Assembly: GCA_963691655.1 (NCBI GenBank)
Contig: OY829326.1
Coordinates: 99,571,340-99,635,339 of the forward strand
Reading direction: 5' to 3'
Source: Toxonevra muliebris
Lineage: Eukaryota > Arthropoda > Insecta > Diptera > Pallopteridae
Length of the DNA: 64,000 nt
Shown here: positions 34,092 through 47,160 of the stretch, piece after piece
Position numbering within the stretch: the stretch's first letter is position 1
How the letters are laid out: every line of letters starts with the position of its first letter
Made by a program: the position numbers and the translations under genes
Notes under the pieces: model-generated
What the model was told of the DNA's origin: nothing
The model's database searches: none
Seen by the model: only the letters and a program-made list of their open reading frames with translations

Positions 34092-35651
34092 CACTGGCGG
34101 TCACAAAAACCGCACAACTTGCAATACTACTGCAATTTCAGTAATGTTTCCTAACTAAGCCCAAATTTCCCTTCCTTTGTAAAGGAGATTCCCTTGTTTA
34201 TGTTTTAAGAATGTATTTAAGCATGGAAGCAGGAATGTACCATTTTTTATTGCGCTTGTTTGGCAAAAAGAAGAATTTTTAAAAAGTGCCAAAAATAACT
34301 GCAAAGTATAAACAATTGTCGCTCCACCAAAACGTCGAAATTTTTGTTCTTAGGTATCAAAAAGTGTCATAAAGTTAAATACCTGAAGAAATCTGATGTC
34401 TACATTCGACTGCTGTTGGACTGATCCAGAAAAAAGCAATTTGTACCCGCTTGAAAGAACAAAAGGATCAAGAAGACTATGAAAATATATACGAGAGAAA
34501 ATGGCATACCTGAAAGAGAACCATAAATTATCGGTTTAAATGTGTAGTCACAATAAGGACTGAGCTAAAGAGCTATTACAACGTCAATATAAATGTCGAA
34601 AACTTATGCAGAAAGAAACTAAAGTTCGGTCTGTATGGGAGACGATAAGCCAAAAAGTCGTTATTGACGAAATAGATGGAAACAAATCGCCAGGCATGGA
34701 CTAAAAACTACAGCAATTGGACTCTGGCAGACTGGAGAAAAGTTATATGATCGGGCAAATTAAACTCAATTTTTTATGCGCATTTAATTTTCGGTACTTG
34801 TGTTGCTCAGGTATAGAACAATAGAAGGTTTACTGTTTAGTGAAAATAGTAAAATTCCCACAAAGTCAGATAGTTTGGATGGGTCCCTTATATTATATTG
34901 AAGGGACTGTTAACGCCCAAATATATGGCTAAAATTTTATGAAGCTATTGCTGTATGCCAATTGCCAAATGCTTTCGCTCATTATGACGTTATTTTTCCG
35001 GACGACCTCTGCGGCATATTATCACGCCAAATTGGCAAGGTTTAGTTAGTAATTAATGCCTGATGTTTGATAACTTTAGAAATAGTAAAAAAGTTAGATT
35101 ATTCATCCTTATTTGTTTGAAGATTCAAAATGTTTTCGATGATGTTTGTATTTACTGGCGGGAATGATCAGGTAGCTCGCGCAGTTTAAGTCTGATAAGG
35201 CACCTCTGTCATATAATGAAACGGGAAGTTGCTCCAAACATGCCAAAGAATAAAAAATTCCTTGTTGGAGTTCTGAAAAAAGTTTAGTATTAAAAAAATA
35301 ACGAATGATATCCTTACAGTGCTTGTCAACTCTTTGCCATTCAAGCTAACGGCCATAAGAAAGGCTAAGCGAGGGTCACCATCAAAACTAAACAATTTTG
35401 CTTATGACTCTATTATGAAACAAATTAATCTTAGTTTACACCTTCAAAAAATAACAAATACTTTTATTTTTACATACTTTTTTCTTTTAATTAAAAAGTA
35501 ATCAAATTTGAGTGTATGTATGATGTTTTTTTCGCAATTTTGTTCCCAAAAATAAAAAAAACTACATTCACTAAAGCAAAATCAGGCTTAAGTCCCATTT
35601 TACACGATTTTCTTGAAATTGGTGTGTGTGCGGTTTTTGTGACCGACAGTG
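34092..35651 (+). mobile_element. decayed Tc1-like transposon
   Basis: The ends are inverted repeats (cactggcggtcacaaaaacc with cgcac; right end the complement of cactgtcggtcacaaaaacc) flanked by TA on both sides (34090-34091 and 35652-35653), the hallmark of Tc1/mariner insertion. Broken plus-strand frames inside read MPK-like VPKITAKYKQLSLHQNVEIF near 34290, WTLADWRKVI near 34720-34745 (the WT-x-x-DW-x-x-V-x-W-S-D-E region) and GPLYYIEGTVNAQIY near 34880-34925. Many stops and shifts are present, the catalytic triad is not intact, and the C-terminal part is unrecognisable. Non-autonomous relic of about 1560 bases. Confidence 0.85.
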
Positions 35652-35653
35652 TA

Positions 35654-37395
35654 GCTGCTAAACATTTGAAAGTAGCTGGCTAATTGAGTGCATGACTAAC
35701 AGAAGATATGGCGTATTAAGGCGTCCCTAACTATATATCAACATTAGTCAACAGCTACACATGATTCATTATGATTTCAAAAGTGATTAATCTTTGCCCG
35801 TCGGAAGTCCAATAGAGTGGCTTAATGTTATTAAATGTTCGGCTTCGCTTAACCGCTCATTTAACGGCAAATTTCATTGACCACCATTATCTATCTATCC
35901 TTCATTTCTTTCACTTTTTTTGTAATATGCTTGTAAAAGTCCAACGAATCTAATTTTTTTTTATTAATTTCGATAAAATCAGTAAACTCTATTCACAGGG
36001 CCCCTTTCCTACCTATTTATGCTCGAGAATGGAACAAATCAACCCCGATTTAATCTTTCAGTACTATGGGCTGATGAACACCTGTTGGATCGATGATTTT
36101 CAAAGGAACACAGAAACAATCAATTACCTGAAAAACAAATATACCTTTACGAGTTTGTATTTTGCACTGTAGACTTACGGGTTTACCCAGTATGAAAAAA
36201 TCAAAGAAAGACTTTTTTCCCCGATGTAGGGGTAATTACTGAAGGGTGGGTTGAAAAATATTGCTAGCGTCCTTATTTCCCTTCCTCAAAATCTCTAAAA
36301 ATATTAGTTTATTTCTAATTTTGAAAAATTAAAACCCGCTTTTGACCGCTGATGATATGTGGTATTTGTTGGCCGATTGGTAATTGCCAAATTGAAACGG
36401 TCGAGAGGTTAAAAATCAAAATTTACAGTGAGTAAAAGTGACTTCAGGTCACAGTCCTGACAGGTTCCATTTCACAAAGGTGAACTAAATTAAATGGGTT
36501 ACTCACCAGTATCTTAGATCTTCTCGAATTAAAAAAAAGAACAAGAAAAGTAAATATCGATACCTCAGTTCCAAAGTGTAACAAGTCAGAGATAATTATA
36601 AATTTTAATGACTAGTAATACTTTTATCAATATATTTTTTAATCGTAATATTATAAAATATAGGGTGTAACAACTAAACTACTTTGAGTTATCGACCTGT
36701 TATTCTTTGGAAATGGTGTGTAATCGTTCCGAGAATAGTTTCTCATACTTATCTCAAATTCATCAAATTTCGGATTTGTTACACTTTGGAACGAAAAGAT
36801 GATATTTGAAATGTATGCGAAAAGTATATAATTTGGGCTGGAGCGCTGATCTAGTGCTGGTAGTAAACTGAATGTTATTGCATCAAATTGATACAACATG
36901 AAAGAAAATCAAAATTGATTTGTTAATTCTTACCATGTTGAAATCTTCCTTCTTCAATGGCAGCGGAAACCTTTAGTTTTACCTAAGGCTTGAATGCACA
37001 GAAATAAAGCTATTCGTACTTTTGTCTATTGAGTGACTAAGATTTATAAAGTAGAATTCACTCACTGTCGCTTCCGCCATAGTGGGCGATTTTTACCGAA
37101 AGTCGAAACTAACTGCCATAGTATATGGCTTACTGGTCACAATTTTGGCAGGCAGTATTTCGAGTATGTGAGCCAAATTCTGTTTCTAACTTCCTGGTAT
37201 ATTTCGATTTACTAGAATTAGGAAAAACAAAGAAGTAGAGAAGATCTGAATTTACTATGAATGCAAAAAAGTGGCAAAATAGCAATAGCAGCACAAGGAG
37301 CAGATTGAACGTCATTGCATCGAAATTTGAATGAAATGAAAATCAGTCCACATAGATGAACAAACTTTAATCATTCCCCCCTAATACCATAGTTA
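35654..37395. other. intergenic stretch, no gene seen
   Basis: AT-rich with some GC-balanced patches (35990-36270). I found no splice-bounded coding segment, RNA gene or inverted ends. Confidence 0.45.
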
Positions 37396-37397
37396 TA

Positions 37398-38950
37398 CAC
37401 TTGTGGACATGCAATTAAGTCATACACTTGTGAGCAGAAAAATTTTAAGAAAAAATAAAGTTTCTATTAATAAAAATAAATAAATAACAGTTCAATATTT
37501 AAAATTATAAAAGAAATAAACAGTTATAATGTCAAATATGTAAAAATGTTTCCAAATTATCGTATGCCTATGGTGTAATTTGCGGTCATATAATTAAGTC
37601 ATATGCAAAACAAAAATATTTAAAAATAATAAGTTTGAAGATTTTTAATTTTGAACTGAAATTTTACCTTTGGTACTGTTAGTACTTTGTGGAAACCATT
37701 TTTGCCTGATAGTTTCTGTACATCTCTTCCACTAGTACCAGAGCATTAGGCAGCAGTGATTTGATTCTATTCCTCCTGAATGATAGCCCATAAGGAAGCC
37801 TTATTTGAAGGGTTTTGCGCTGCCACGACCCTTTTTAAAATACTCTATAGATTTTCTATATGGTTTAAATATGGACTTTGGGCTGGCCACTCGAGAATTT
37901 TTGATTTTGTTCTCATTTACCCAAGACTTAATGACCCGATATGTGTGTTTCAGGTCTTTATCATGCTGAGAGATCCAACCCAAATATAAATTTTAACCGT
38001 ATCCTCGGAGAAAATGGTTTTTAAAGATGCCTTTGTACTTTTCTTCAGTAATTTTGCTATCGATTTAAGCAGTTGGACTAACTCCTGATGAAGTGAAACA
38101 CCACTAAGTTTTTTTTAGTAAATTTTGGGTCTAGCTCAGTATTTGATGGATGCCTAACAAAGAGCCTTGAATCGATCCCAAACACATTTATTTTGAATTC
38201 ATCGCTCCTAACAATCGTTTTTCAAAAATGCTGGTACTAGTAGAGATATCGTTTAGAAAACTGAATACGCTGAGCAATATTTTTTTTTGGACCGTTGGGT
38301 TTATGTCTGCTAATTCGTCCTAATATTTTTTTTTTCATTTAATCACTGGCGCATAGTTCTGGCTGACTTTTTCAAATTATAATCTAAGCCCATTTGTGAT
38401 CTTAGATTGATGAAAGTTAAGAAATCGTTCATTTTGCTGAGCCCAGTCAAGTACATAACTTCAGCTGGAGACGTTTTAATTGGTTTTTTGCGTTACAAAT
38501 TGTGAAATTATTTGAACTTTTTGTAGAATCTTATCTCATTGACCTTTTTTTCGCGTAAAAATACTAGCTCTTCCACGACCTTTGCAAGAATCCCAAGGTT
38601 CTGGAAAGTTTTCTTCGAGGAAGTGGAACTCTTATTTTTGCCCATCACAACCAAAATCAACAATTGTTCAACTAAAGTATACAGAAATGTGTAAATAAAC
38701 AATTTTATTGGTTTTTACGGAATTTAAGTGCACTAAGTCATAAATATATGTCCACTTCTAATCTTACGCCTTCACACACAATTGCCGACTGCGCGCAAAA
38801 TACGTCGCTCTTTTGTAATTGCTCTTAATATTTTTTAAAGCTACTAATGGTACCGCTAAATGACATTATAAAAAGTTCTTGGACTACTAATACAAAATAT
38901 TTTTCAGCATAAAATATTGTTCTAGTGACTTAATTATGAGACCAGAAGTG
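37398..38950 (-). mobile_element. decayed Tc1-like transposon (AATTAAGTCA family)
   Basis: The left end is ta|cacttgtggacatgcaatta, with aagtcat following, and the right end, on the minus strand, is ta|cacttctggtctcataatta and aagtca. Additional internal copies of taattaagtcatat near 37590 and cactaagtcata near 38732 give the IR/DR layout seen in some Tc1-like elements. On the minus strand, 38702-38508 contains a transposase-like start (MGKNKSSTSSKKTF), and 37983-37801 retains the catalytic-region pattern QHDKDLKHTYRVIKSW...ENKI, corresponding to the usual QQDNDPKHTS...W with a D-to-K change beside the catalytic Asp, and ends FKKGRGSAKP. The coding region is broken in between. A relic of about 1553 bases. 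Confidence 0.85.
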
Positions 38951-39307
38951 TATATTTGCTAGAAATCAATAAGTCAATAAAATCCCATAATTTTTTACTG
39001 AGATATGAAAATCATATATTAGTGACAGTAACCGAAAATCTGCATTTTCAACAAAGATTTGAGTTCATAGAAATGAGTTTTTTGTTTTTTGTATCGTTGA
39101 TTATTCAATTGGCATTCATAGTTTTGATTTTTCACAGTGATTAAAATGAGTTGATTTAATTAAAAATAAATTAATTATCACTGAATTAGCATGAATAAAA
39201 TGCTCAGATGTGCTAAATTCTAGTTCTGCTTCTCTCTAAGTCACGGTGAATAAATTTTTATAGAGAGAAACAGTGAGGGAAGAATCCCACTTTTAACTGA
39301 GATTCCT

Positions 39308-40600
39308 TTAACACTAGAAAGACTGAGAAAATTGGCAGTTTTTAATATTTGATCAGTAGTAGCTCTGATACTATTTGATAATCTGGTTTTTCCTGACTTT
39401 TACTAGTTTTTATTAAGCTAAAAATTGTTAATATTTAGGTTACTATGCTGTATCGTTTTATCTATATCACCTATTTACCCTAATAAGACCATAAGCGGTC
39501 AGTTGACCGCTACATATAAAATGTATATACAGTATGTTAACAATAAAAAAATTTACATTACAATAGTATCAATAGTTTATCAATCGATTATGTATGTTCG
39601 TGGAGCCTTTGATGCATGTACGCTTTTTATAAGTGAAATATGAAATAAAACATGGGGCCCAAATTTCTTCTTCGCCAAAACTATGTCAAGGAATAAGTTC
39701 AAGAAATTGTGAAATTTCTCTACTTTGATGGCAAACAGAGAAGGCAGCAACGAAAACAATCAGATAAATTTTGCTTAGCTTCTGAAATATGGGAACATTT
39801 TTTAGATAATTTTTTTGCATGCTACAGCTCTCGGTGTCTTTTACTCAGTTAATGGGTAATAAACTAGACAAATATGGAGCCAAATATTAAGTAGCTACGG
39901 ATGCAAAGGAAAAGATGTATCAGCACCTGTGGAACAGAGTTAAGGGAAAAATGTGATATTAAAAATTTTGCAACCATACTTGGACATATATAGAAATGTT
40001 ACGCAGGCTGCTTTTTACATGTTTATCACTAGCATTGTGGAACACAAAATGGAAGTAGAAAAGAAGTGCTTTCGTCACCACTATATGCAAAACTGATAAT
40101 ATTACCGTAAAATTATATCAAGGAAAGACATAAAAGAATGTTTTAATTTTGAGTAACTTGCACAGCAGCATGACAGTTGATCAAAAAGCTGAAAAAAGGA
40201 AGCCAGAGCCAGTTTTATTTTATAATCATACAAAATGTGGTGTTGACAGTGTTGACCAAATGTGTCAACACATATACAGTGTGTCATGTACAGCGTTTGA
40301 GCGATGGCGCGACGATGGCCAGTACATGTATTTTGCCTAGCAAATGATAAATTCACATGTATTTACAAAACATGTATAAATCAAAGATATCTGGACGACC
40401 TTTTATTCTTCAGGTGGCTGAACAACAGTCTAAGCCCTATGCCTCCAGCAGGCCATGAACCAGTAGAACAAGCGTGGCTTCAAATAACACGGAATTTAAT
40501 ACTGAAAATAAAACATCGAATAGAAATTCTTAATAACATGTATCTGTTTCAACAATTATCTAAAATAAAAATCTTGAACTTATATACATAAAACATATTA
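39308..40600 (+). pseudogene. piggyBac-like transposase remnant
   Basis: The plus strand at 40149-40340 reads KRKPEPVLFYNHTKCGVDSV then DQMCQHIYSV and ERW, and the next frame continues RRWPVHVFCLANDK. This is the piggyBac core (normally K-P-x-I-x-x-Y-N-x-T-K-x-G-V-D-x-x-D-Q-M, the DD of which is catalytic, then T-R-R-W-P). Frameshifts and stops follow, with a tail read as PAGHEPVEQAWLQITRNLIL near 40440-40500. A TTAA followed by cactagaaagactg at 39308 resembles a piggyBac left terminus, and a palindrome (gcggtcagttgaccgc) lies at 39494-39509. No right terminus was found, so the extent is approximate. Confidence 0.75.
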
Positions 40601-42209
40601 ATGTATATTTCTTTATGTTGTTCTTTTTCTGGAATCTGTTTAATTAAACGATTTTGTTAGACTTCAACTGTATATTTTCGTGAGTGACGCTGAGTTTTGA
40701 AAATATGCCATATAAAAAGTAACTGAGAAAAATTGCAGTGAAAAGTAGCAGTTTTTCAATTATTTTTGGTGCTCGACCAGAAACTATTACAAATTCGATT
40801 ATAACTTTTCTATGTACTATTATGTGCATTTTACTATAGATACTTATAATACAAAGAGTAGACTACTTGCGTTACTTAGCACCGCTGCTTGAAGTGCCAT
40901 GAAAATACTGTACCTACAGTAAATACGCAATTGAAAACGTAACATTGATGCATGTCCAACTTAAAATCGTTAATCTTAGTGCAATTCGCCCCTCTTTCAC
41001 TTTCAGTCAATCTATCTGCCTGTCTTACTTACACTACTTGCACAACTTGCCTCAATAGCCTCAGTGTTGCATGCCTGACTAGCTCAGTTAGCTTGCTGCA
41101 ATGCTTGTTACAAACGTCTTTGTCTTCTTCCTTGCCGTCGTCGTCATGCCAACTGCCAAGATCCTGAGACGTATGTCGGCAACCAACTCGAAAAACTATT
41201 CGTCATAATGCTGTAGAAATAGTGTGTAGTTGATGGAAAAAAAAAAGAAAATCTGACACTGACAGTTTGCAACATTAACGCAACGTAACGCAGTCAGTTG
41301 AAATTTCAAACTGTTCAAGCAACAATAACAATAATAGTAGCAACATTTTCAGTTGCTGTAACAGCAGCAAATAACACAGTGCAGCTCAGCTGTTAACAAC
41401 AGCACCTTGGCATAATGCGCTTTCACATGCTTAGAAATATATGTACTTACCTACAGTTGATGTGTGTGTGCGAGCGTAATTCTATACAAAATATTTCAGA
41501 AACGTTAAAGCGGCAATTTTAATGTATATAAGTGCATAAAAGAAGGAATGGTTAGGTAGTTATACCAAAGAAGGTGAAAAGTAGCTTTACGTGAAAGTAG
41601 TACACATCAAGTTGAAGTTGCTTGATAAAATGGTCCAACAATAAAAACAGAGCATGTAAAATCTTTCAGCATTTGTATATATTTTTAACACTCTTTGGGT
41701 GTTTTATACACATTTATATGTATGTATATGTGGGTGTCCAACGAATATAGGTAAGTGAAAATAAGTTAAATCTTCAAGACTAGAAATAAAGCAAATGGAA
41801 ATCATGTGAGTTCTCTACAACTACTTCTACTACCTACACTGAATGAAAAATGAAGCCCGTCAACATAAATGAATTTCGCATTTTAAATGAAAAATCTAAA
41901 TGCGTATCTAATGTATGCGCATTTCTAACTTAATACTAGGAAAAGAAAATTCTGTTGGCAGCAGCAGGCAACAACTGCAACAACATGCAATCGTAAGTAG
42001 CTGGCATTGGCGAATAGAAAAATGTGAAATCTTATAAAATATGGTTGAGAAAATTACTTGACAAGCAGAAGCAGTAACAGAAGCAGTCGTAGTAGCTGTA
42101 GCAGCAGCAATGGAAAGTTTGAAATGTAACTGCAAAGTTTTCTATTCAATTAGAGATTCACTTAAAGCATTTGAATTGTATTGCAATACATATCGTGCCA
42201 CTTTATTCG
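40601..42209. other. intergenic stretch, no gene seen
   Basis: From about 40950 to 42130 the DNA is less AT-rich with cagcaacaac and gtcgtcgtc words, like UTR or regulatory DNA of flies, but no exon can be defended. The 71-codon plus-strand ORF at 40952 is serine/leucine-rich and unsupported. Confidence 0.4.
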
Positions 42210-42241
42210 CATACATATGTGAAATATTTCACATATGTATG
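42210..42241. repeat. perfect 32-bp palindrome
   Basis: The sequence catacatatgtgaaat is followed directly by its exact reverse complement with no spacer. It repeats once more partially (gtgaaatatt) at 42241. Possibly the collapsed end of a MITE. Confidence 0.9.
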
Positions 42242-45160
42242 TGAAATATTAAAAAAAAAAAACATATGGCTTTATGATTAAAGTTTAAAACTTAAGGTTG
42301 ATGGATAGAGAACAACAACGCCATTTATTATGAAAGTACAACAAAATGTGATGGAGGAGTACTGTATATTTTCAATGATACAACTTGCTACAAATTTGGT
42401 ATCAAATATTGGTTCATCATGCTAGACAACAAAAAAGGAACGTACAAACATGTTATTACACAACTATTTTCAAAAAATTAAATATTCTAAGAAATATTTA
42501 AAATGTTTCTTGGAGTTGTGGCAGATTCCGAAACGACCGTCTAATTTGACTGTCTCTACATATATACACTGTGGTTTTGACTACATAAGTTCACAAAGAA
42601 TGTTAACCCTAATATGGTAGCATGTTTTTCGGCACCTTTGTAATGGTTCATTTTTTTTTATTTTTAGAAATTAGTATAAATACTTAAAAATTAGTATAGT
42701 TACAAAAGACAACTTAATTTACCCCCTGGTTAAAGTTAGATGTTAGCGGAGACTAAATTAATCTGTTAGTGGAGAGTTAATTATTAGCAACAATGCCGCA
42801 TAATTCCTTCGCAACATTTTTTTGTTAGTGTATTACAAATAGTTATGATCATACGATTTTACCGTTTCAATATTCAAAGTAAAATGTAGATCGATATTCT
42901 CAATCACTTCTGAAACCTGAAATTATTTCAGTAGTGTTCCAGAACTGATCGAGACCAGTAGTTATTTTTCTCGTCTCTCTACTATACAAGTGCAAATAAG
43001 TAATTAGTGACCATACATAGTTTTTTTTTGTTGTTTAAAGTTACAACAATTTTTTTTTATTGTGATCGTGATACATCGGTACAGTTTTTTTTTGGAGCTC
43101 TGAGTGCGAAATTTTGAGAAAAACCCCAGAAAGGTAAATTTTTTTTTTATATTTTTTTATTTTAACCAAACTAAAGTTGGGATCCTCCTTTAGGGGTGCT
43201 AGTGTCACCTAGCTATGTTAGTGTCACCTAGCAGATGCCATAGTCATGGAGTTCGCCAATGATAGCCTTGCGGATCAGTACCAATAGGATTCCACATGGA
43301 TTTACATCGCCCAAGAGGACACCATTTTGTTTTTTGTCCACCATCATCATTTCATATGGAAATTGGTTATAATTTACGAATCTACGTATAAAATTATAAT
43401 GTTTTTTTGAATTTAAAATTGCTTAAAAAAAAATTTATGAAGGGCTTTATGATAATATTTTTCATAATTTTTATCTAAAATTATAATTTTGCTTGAAACA
43501 TTAAAAATATGATTTAAAACCTAAAAGAAGCATGCATATGGTACATAAAAAGTGCTAAAACTTTATGAAGTGTTTAATATATTTTTTTGTAATCTTTATC
43601 TAAAAATATAAGATTCATACGATAATTAAAGCAATTTAATAATCTAAAATGGTCATGCATATATAAATTTATTTAAAAAATTAAAGTTAAAAATCTTAAA
43701 AATAATAATAATTGATAATTTTAAAATAATTTAAAACCTAAAATAATAGAACATGCATACATATAAGAATAGTTTAAAAGTGATTAAAATTAAAATTTTT
43801 TTTAAATAATTTAATTTACCTAATTTTGTGCTAAGTGAAAAAAAAGAAGAAATTTTGATCATGCATCAGTTTTGATTGCGCATGCATTCAAATGCATACA
43901 TATATATTTTTTTTCATATACATTTTTTTAGTTTTATCTTAATAATTTAACTCCACAAATCAAGCGAACGAGAAAGATCTTTCATCGTTGGACACTGGGT
44001 TCATGGAATTAATGTGAGTTCATGTTTTTTTTATTATTATATTTTCTTTTGAATAATATGGAAATATATGTGTATATTAAATATCTCATGTGATAAAAAT
44101 ATATACGTGTGTGCGTAGAATGCATATTTTCGTATGCATTTACAATCATTAGATTGGATCATGAATTTCACTTAAAGATTTTAGATTTTTTCTCCTTCAC
44201 CTAATTTCAATTTTGATATTTTTTTTGAATTATTTCATATATTGCTAAATTATGAATTTAAGATATCGTATTTATGAATTTTCTAATATTTATGAATACT
44301 GCGCTGAAAAGTATGCTATAAAAATATTTGTTTTATAATGCAGTCTTATGCTAATTATGAATTTTTAATTTTATTGAAATAAATGAATTGTTCAATTTAA
44401 GTAGGTAGTAAAAAACTTGCATTAGGGGATTCTAATGAAGTCAACCCTCTGGAATCCAAAGGTAGGGTGGGAATCGTAATGGGCATGAGCAGCAGTAAGA
44501 TCTTTGCTTGCTCCAACACATCTAGTTTATTCGAAAACTTGTCAGATACCGTATTTTTTTTTAGACCTTAATTTTTTTTGTTTAACCAGCACGTGAATTT
44601 TATCACGTAATGTGTTGAATTGTGCAGGGTACAAGATCCCTCCCCATATCTCCCGAACTAGCTAGCAGGCAAACCAGCAAGTGCAAAACGTCCCCTTCGC
44701 ACATTCAAAAATTGGTTGTAGGTCAAGTTAAAGCCCCATCGAATGATAGTTGAGAAACAACATATATATTATTTACACTCAAATCTACAATTCATTAGTA
44801 AACACAAATGTCGCATTATACTTTTCAATGGTAACGGTGGGTCTGAATATAAAAATCACGATTTTTTAAGGTACGTAAAGTGGTACAATTCACAATAAAA
44901 TGGACATTGTATTATTTTTTAACCAGTTTTATTTATCAAAAGATATGAAATTTCAAAGTTTCAAAATGTTCAAGACATAATTCATATCTGTGTTTATATT
45001 AAAAGTTAAGTTAGAAAACTCAAGTGAGCTTAATCTATCTATTCTTTATAAAAAACATCAATCCATAATAGTGAAATCGATTCAAACCACGCCCACCCAC
45101 CATACAAGTGAAAAATTTAAAGCGTGATATTAGGTAAAATGCTGAAAGTAATTATTACAA
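42242..45160. other. AT-rich stretch, no gene seen
   Basis: Contains the inverted partner of the 15830 repeat (42525-42612), a local duplication of tagtgtcacctagc at 43200-43240, many atgcatac/catgcata words (43500-44150) and a GC-balanced patch at 44420-44700. The patch at 43170-43340 has a minus-strand open piece (GVLLGDVNPCGILLVLIRKA) that I cannot classify. Confidence 0.4.
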
Positions 45161-47160
45161 TTCGATACTAGTGTCCGACCGAAGGTGATTTTTTGGCCGA
45201 AGCCGAAGCAGAAGCTGAACTTCGACCATTCATCTAACCTTCGGCCGAAGCCGAAGACCGAAGGATTTTTAAAATATAAAAAATAAAAATCTGAAAGTAA
45301 ATATTTTTTGCCTATGTATTTGAAAACATATACAGAAAGATATAAATAATAGATACTCCAAATAAAAAGCTGACCAGTAACACTAAATAACTGTTTACTG
45401 TCGAAGGAGCTGACAAATATTATTTATTTCAAGAATCATTTAAAAATTTGTTTACGTGAAAATATGCAGTTACATCGACTATATATCTCTAAAACGACTG
45501 TCGTTCAACGAAACCTGTGTCAAAAAAAAAGTTGGCCGATGGCTGCCATGATTCTGCTTGAATGATTCTGGTTGAATCAGCGTATTGATAGACCTGTAGC
45601 CGGAACCAGAATAAACCCTCTAGTTCTCAAATTTTTTGATTGATTAAAAAAAATTTGGGATTGATAAATTTTAATGCAAAAAGCATAAATCTAATCTCAA
45701 AACCCTTAAAAATTTAATGGGCGTGGTTTTATGAAGTCGGAAAAGTTGAATGCCTAAAAGTATTTGTTGTTGAATAAACTTTTTATCAATTTTTTTTAAA
45801 TAACTAAATATTTTGTGTAAAAACTTTAAGTTCCTAGCTACTCACAGCTAGTTTTTTTATCTGGCTAGTATGACGGGAAGTATTTTATTTATTTTTTTAT
45901 TTTTATCTCTATTTCAAACAAAATAATTAATTTTGCTGTTTTTGACAAATTTTGACTTCGACTGTCGCTAACATCATAATAACACATAACTAATGCATTT
46001 TTTTAAAAGCTTGGGAAATTCCATATTGGCAACAAAAACTATTTAGATAGTAATTAAACCCGTTTTGATGATGGCTGTCTAGAGACACGCTTGGGAGCTA
46101 GAGGGTTAGGTAAGTCATTAAAAGTTTGTATTTTTATCAATCTAGTTTTGAGAATAAGTATTTAATTTTTGTCATTTTTTTTTTAACTATATCAATTTAA
46201 ATAAAAAACATGGAGGGATATCACAATAATCCTGGTTCAGACGCAGTAGAAATACAGATGCATTGAAGATACGATGAAAATTTAAGCGCAATATCATGGC
46301 AGCCATTTCGAAAAATGCTGTTTTGAGAAAAACTAGTTTGAAAGTTCAAATATGCATGACTGCTGTATCAGGGCCTGCAAATAAACATCAGTAACTTTCA
46401 ATCGACTGTGAATTTCAAAGAATCCCTTTACACATATATTCTAGAGCGATTTTAGCCAAAACAATTTTCAATTTTTTTGACCTCCTTGAAAGCAAAAAAA
46501 AAAGCGAAGCGCCAGTAATGGAAGCAGTCGGATTCTCTAACAATTTACGCTTCTTTTCAATACGCTTCAAGTCTTCCTTAAAAAGTAAAAAAGTTTTGCA
46601 CGCTTCTGATTGTATTAGTCCCAGCAGGTAGTTCGTTAAAAAAAATCACTGATTACTGTTTGTACGGTTGTAAATCTCTGGGTTATTTCAAAAGTAAAAA
46701 TTCCATTTTCCAAGCAAACGGAAAAAATATAACACAGAAATTGTAATGTAAATACTTTATAAAACCACTTCACATTTATTTATTTGTATAAATTCTTACT
46801 GCAAATCTATATTAAAAATTCTTATTAAAAAATATATTATAATCTTCGGCTTCGGCCAAATTCTTCGGCCAAAACTTTGGCCATTTTTTGCCGATGCCGA
46901 AGGTGCAATTTTAGGCCGAATAGCCGAATAATCGGTCGGACACTATTCGATACACTTCTTTATATTAGCATAAATAGTATTTGGTACTAAAATAGACCAA
47001 ATCCCGCAGTAACCACACCAAGACAGCATATAAGTGGAATTTTCAAAGCGTGATATCAGGCAAAATACTAAAGTACATAAATGCAATGAAACTCGACATC
47101 AAGAACATTCGATAAAAAAAACTACTGAATCCAGCAGTAACCATGCCCCCCTTATATAAC
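45070..47160. repeat. diverged ~100-bp repeat units interrupted by a hAT element
   Basis: The words aaaccacgcccac, catacaagtg and aaagcgtgatattaggtaaa at 45090-45145 recur as gtaaccacaccaag, catataagtgg and aaagcgtgatatcaggcaaa at 47010-47065, and again in part (gcagtaaccatgcccccc) at 47135-47155. The hAT element at 45169-46945 inserted into this older repeat. Confidence 0.55.
45169..46945. mobile_element. hAT-type element with TAGTGTCCGACCGA ends and perfect 8-bp duplication
   Basis: The terminal repeats tagtgtccgaccga and tcggtcggacacta are exact inverses. They are flanked by ttcgatac at 45161-45168 and 46946-46953. Subterminal regions on both sides carry many copies of ggccgaag/cttcggcc, likely transposase-binding repeats. 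The 1777-base body has no intact transposase, and I could not make a confident hAT catalytic or dimerisation motif from it, so it is non-autonomous. Confidence 0.9.

Noticed and set aside
43170..43340. Minus-strand coding piece near 43.2-43.3 kb
   Set aside because: A short open segment looks protein-like but matches no family I know and has no supported boundaries, so it is not listed as a gene.
44580..44710. Possible LINE C-terminal fragment on the minus strand
   Set aside because: The cysteine-containing reading (ECAKGTFCTC) is too short and interrupted to classify.
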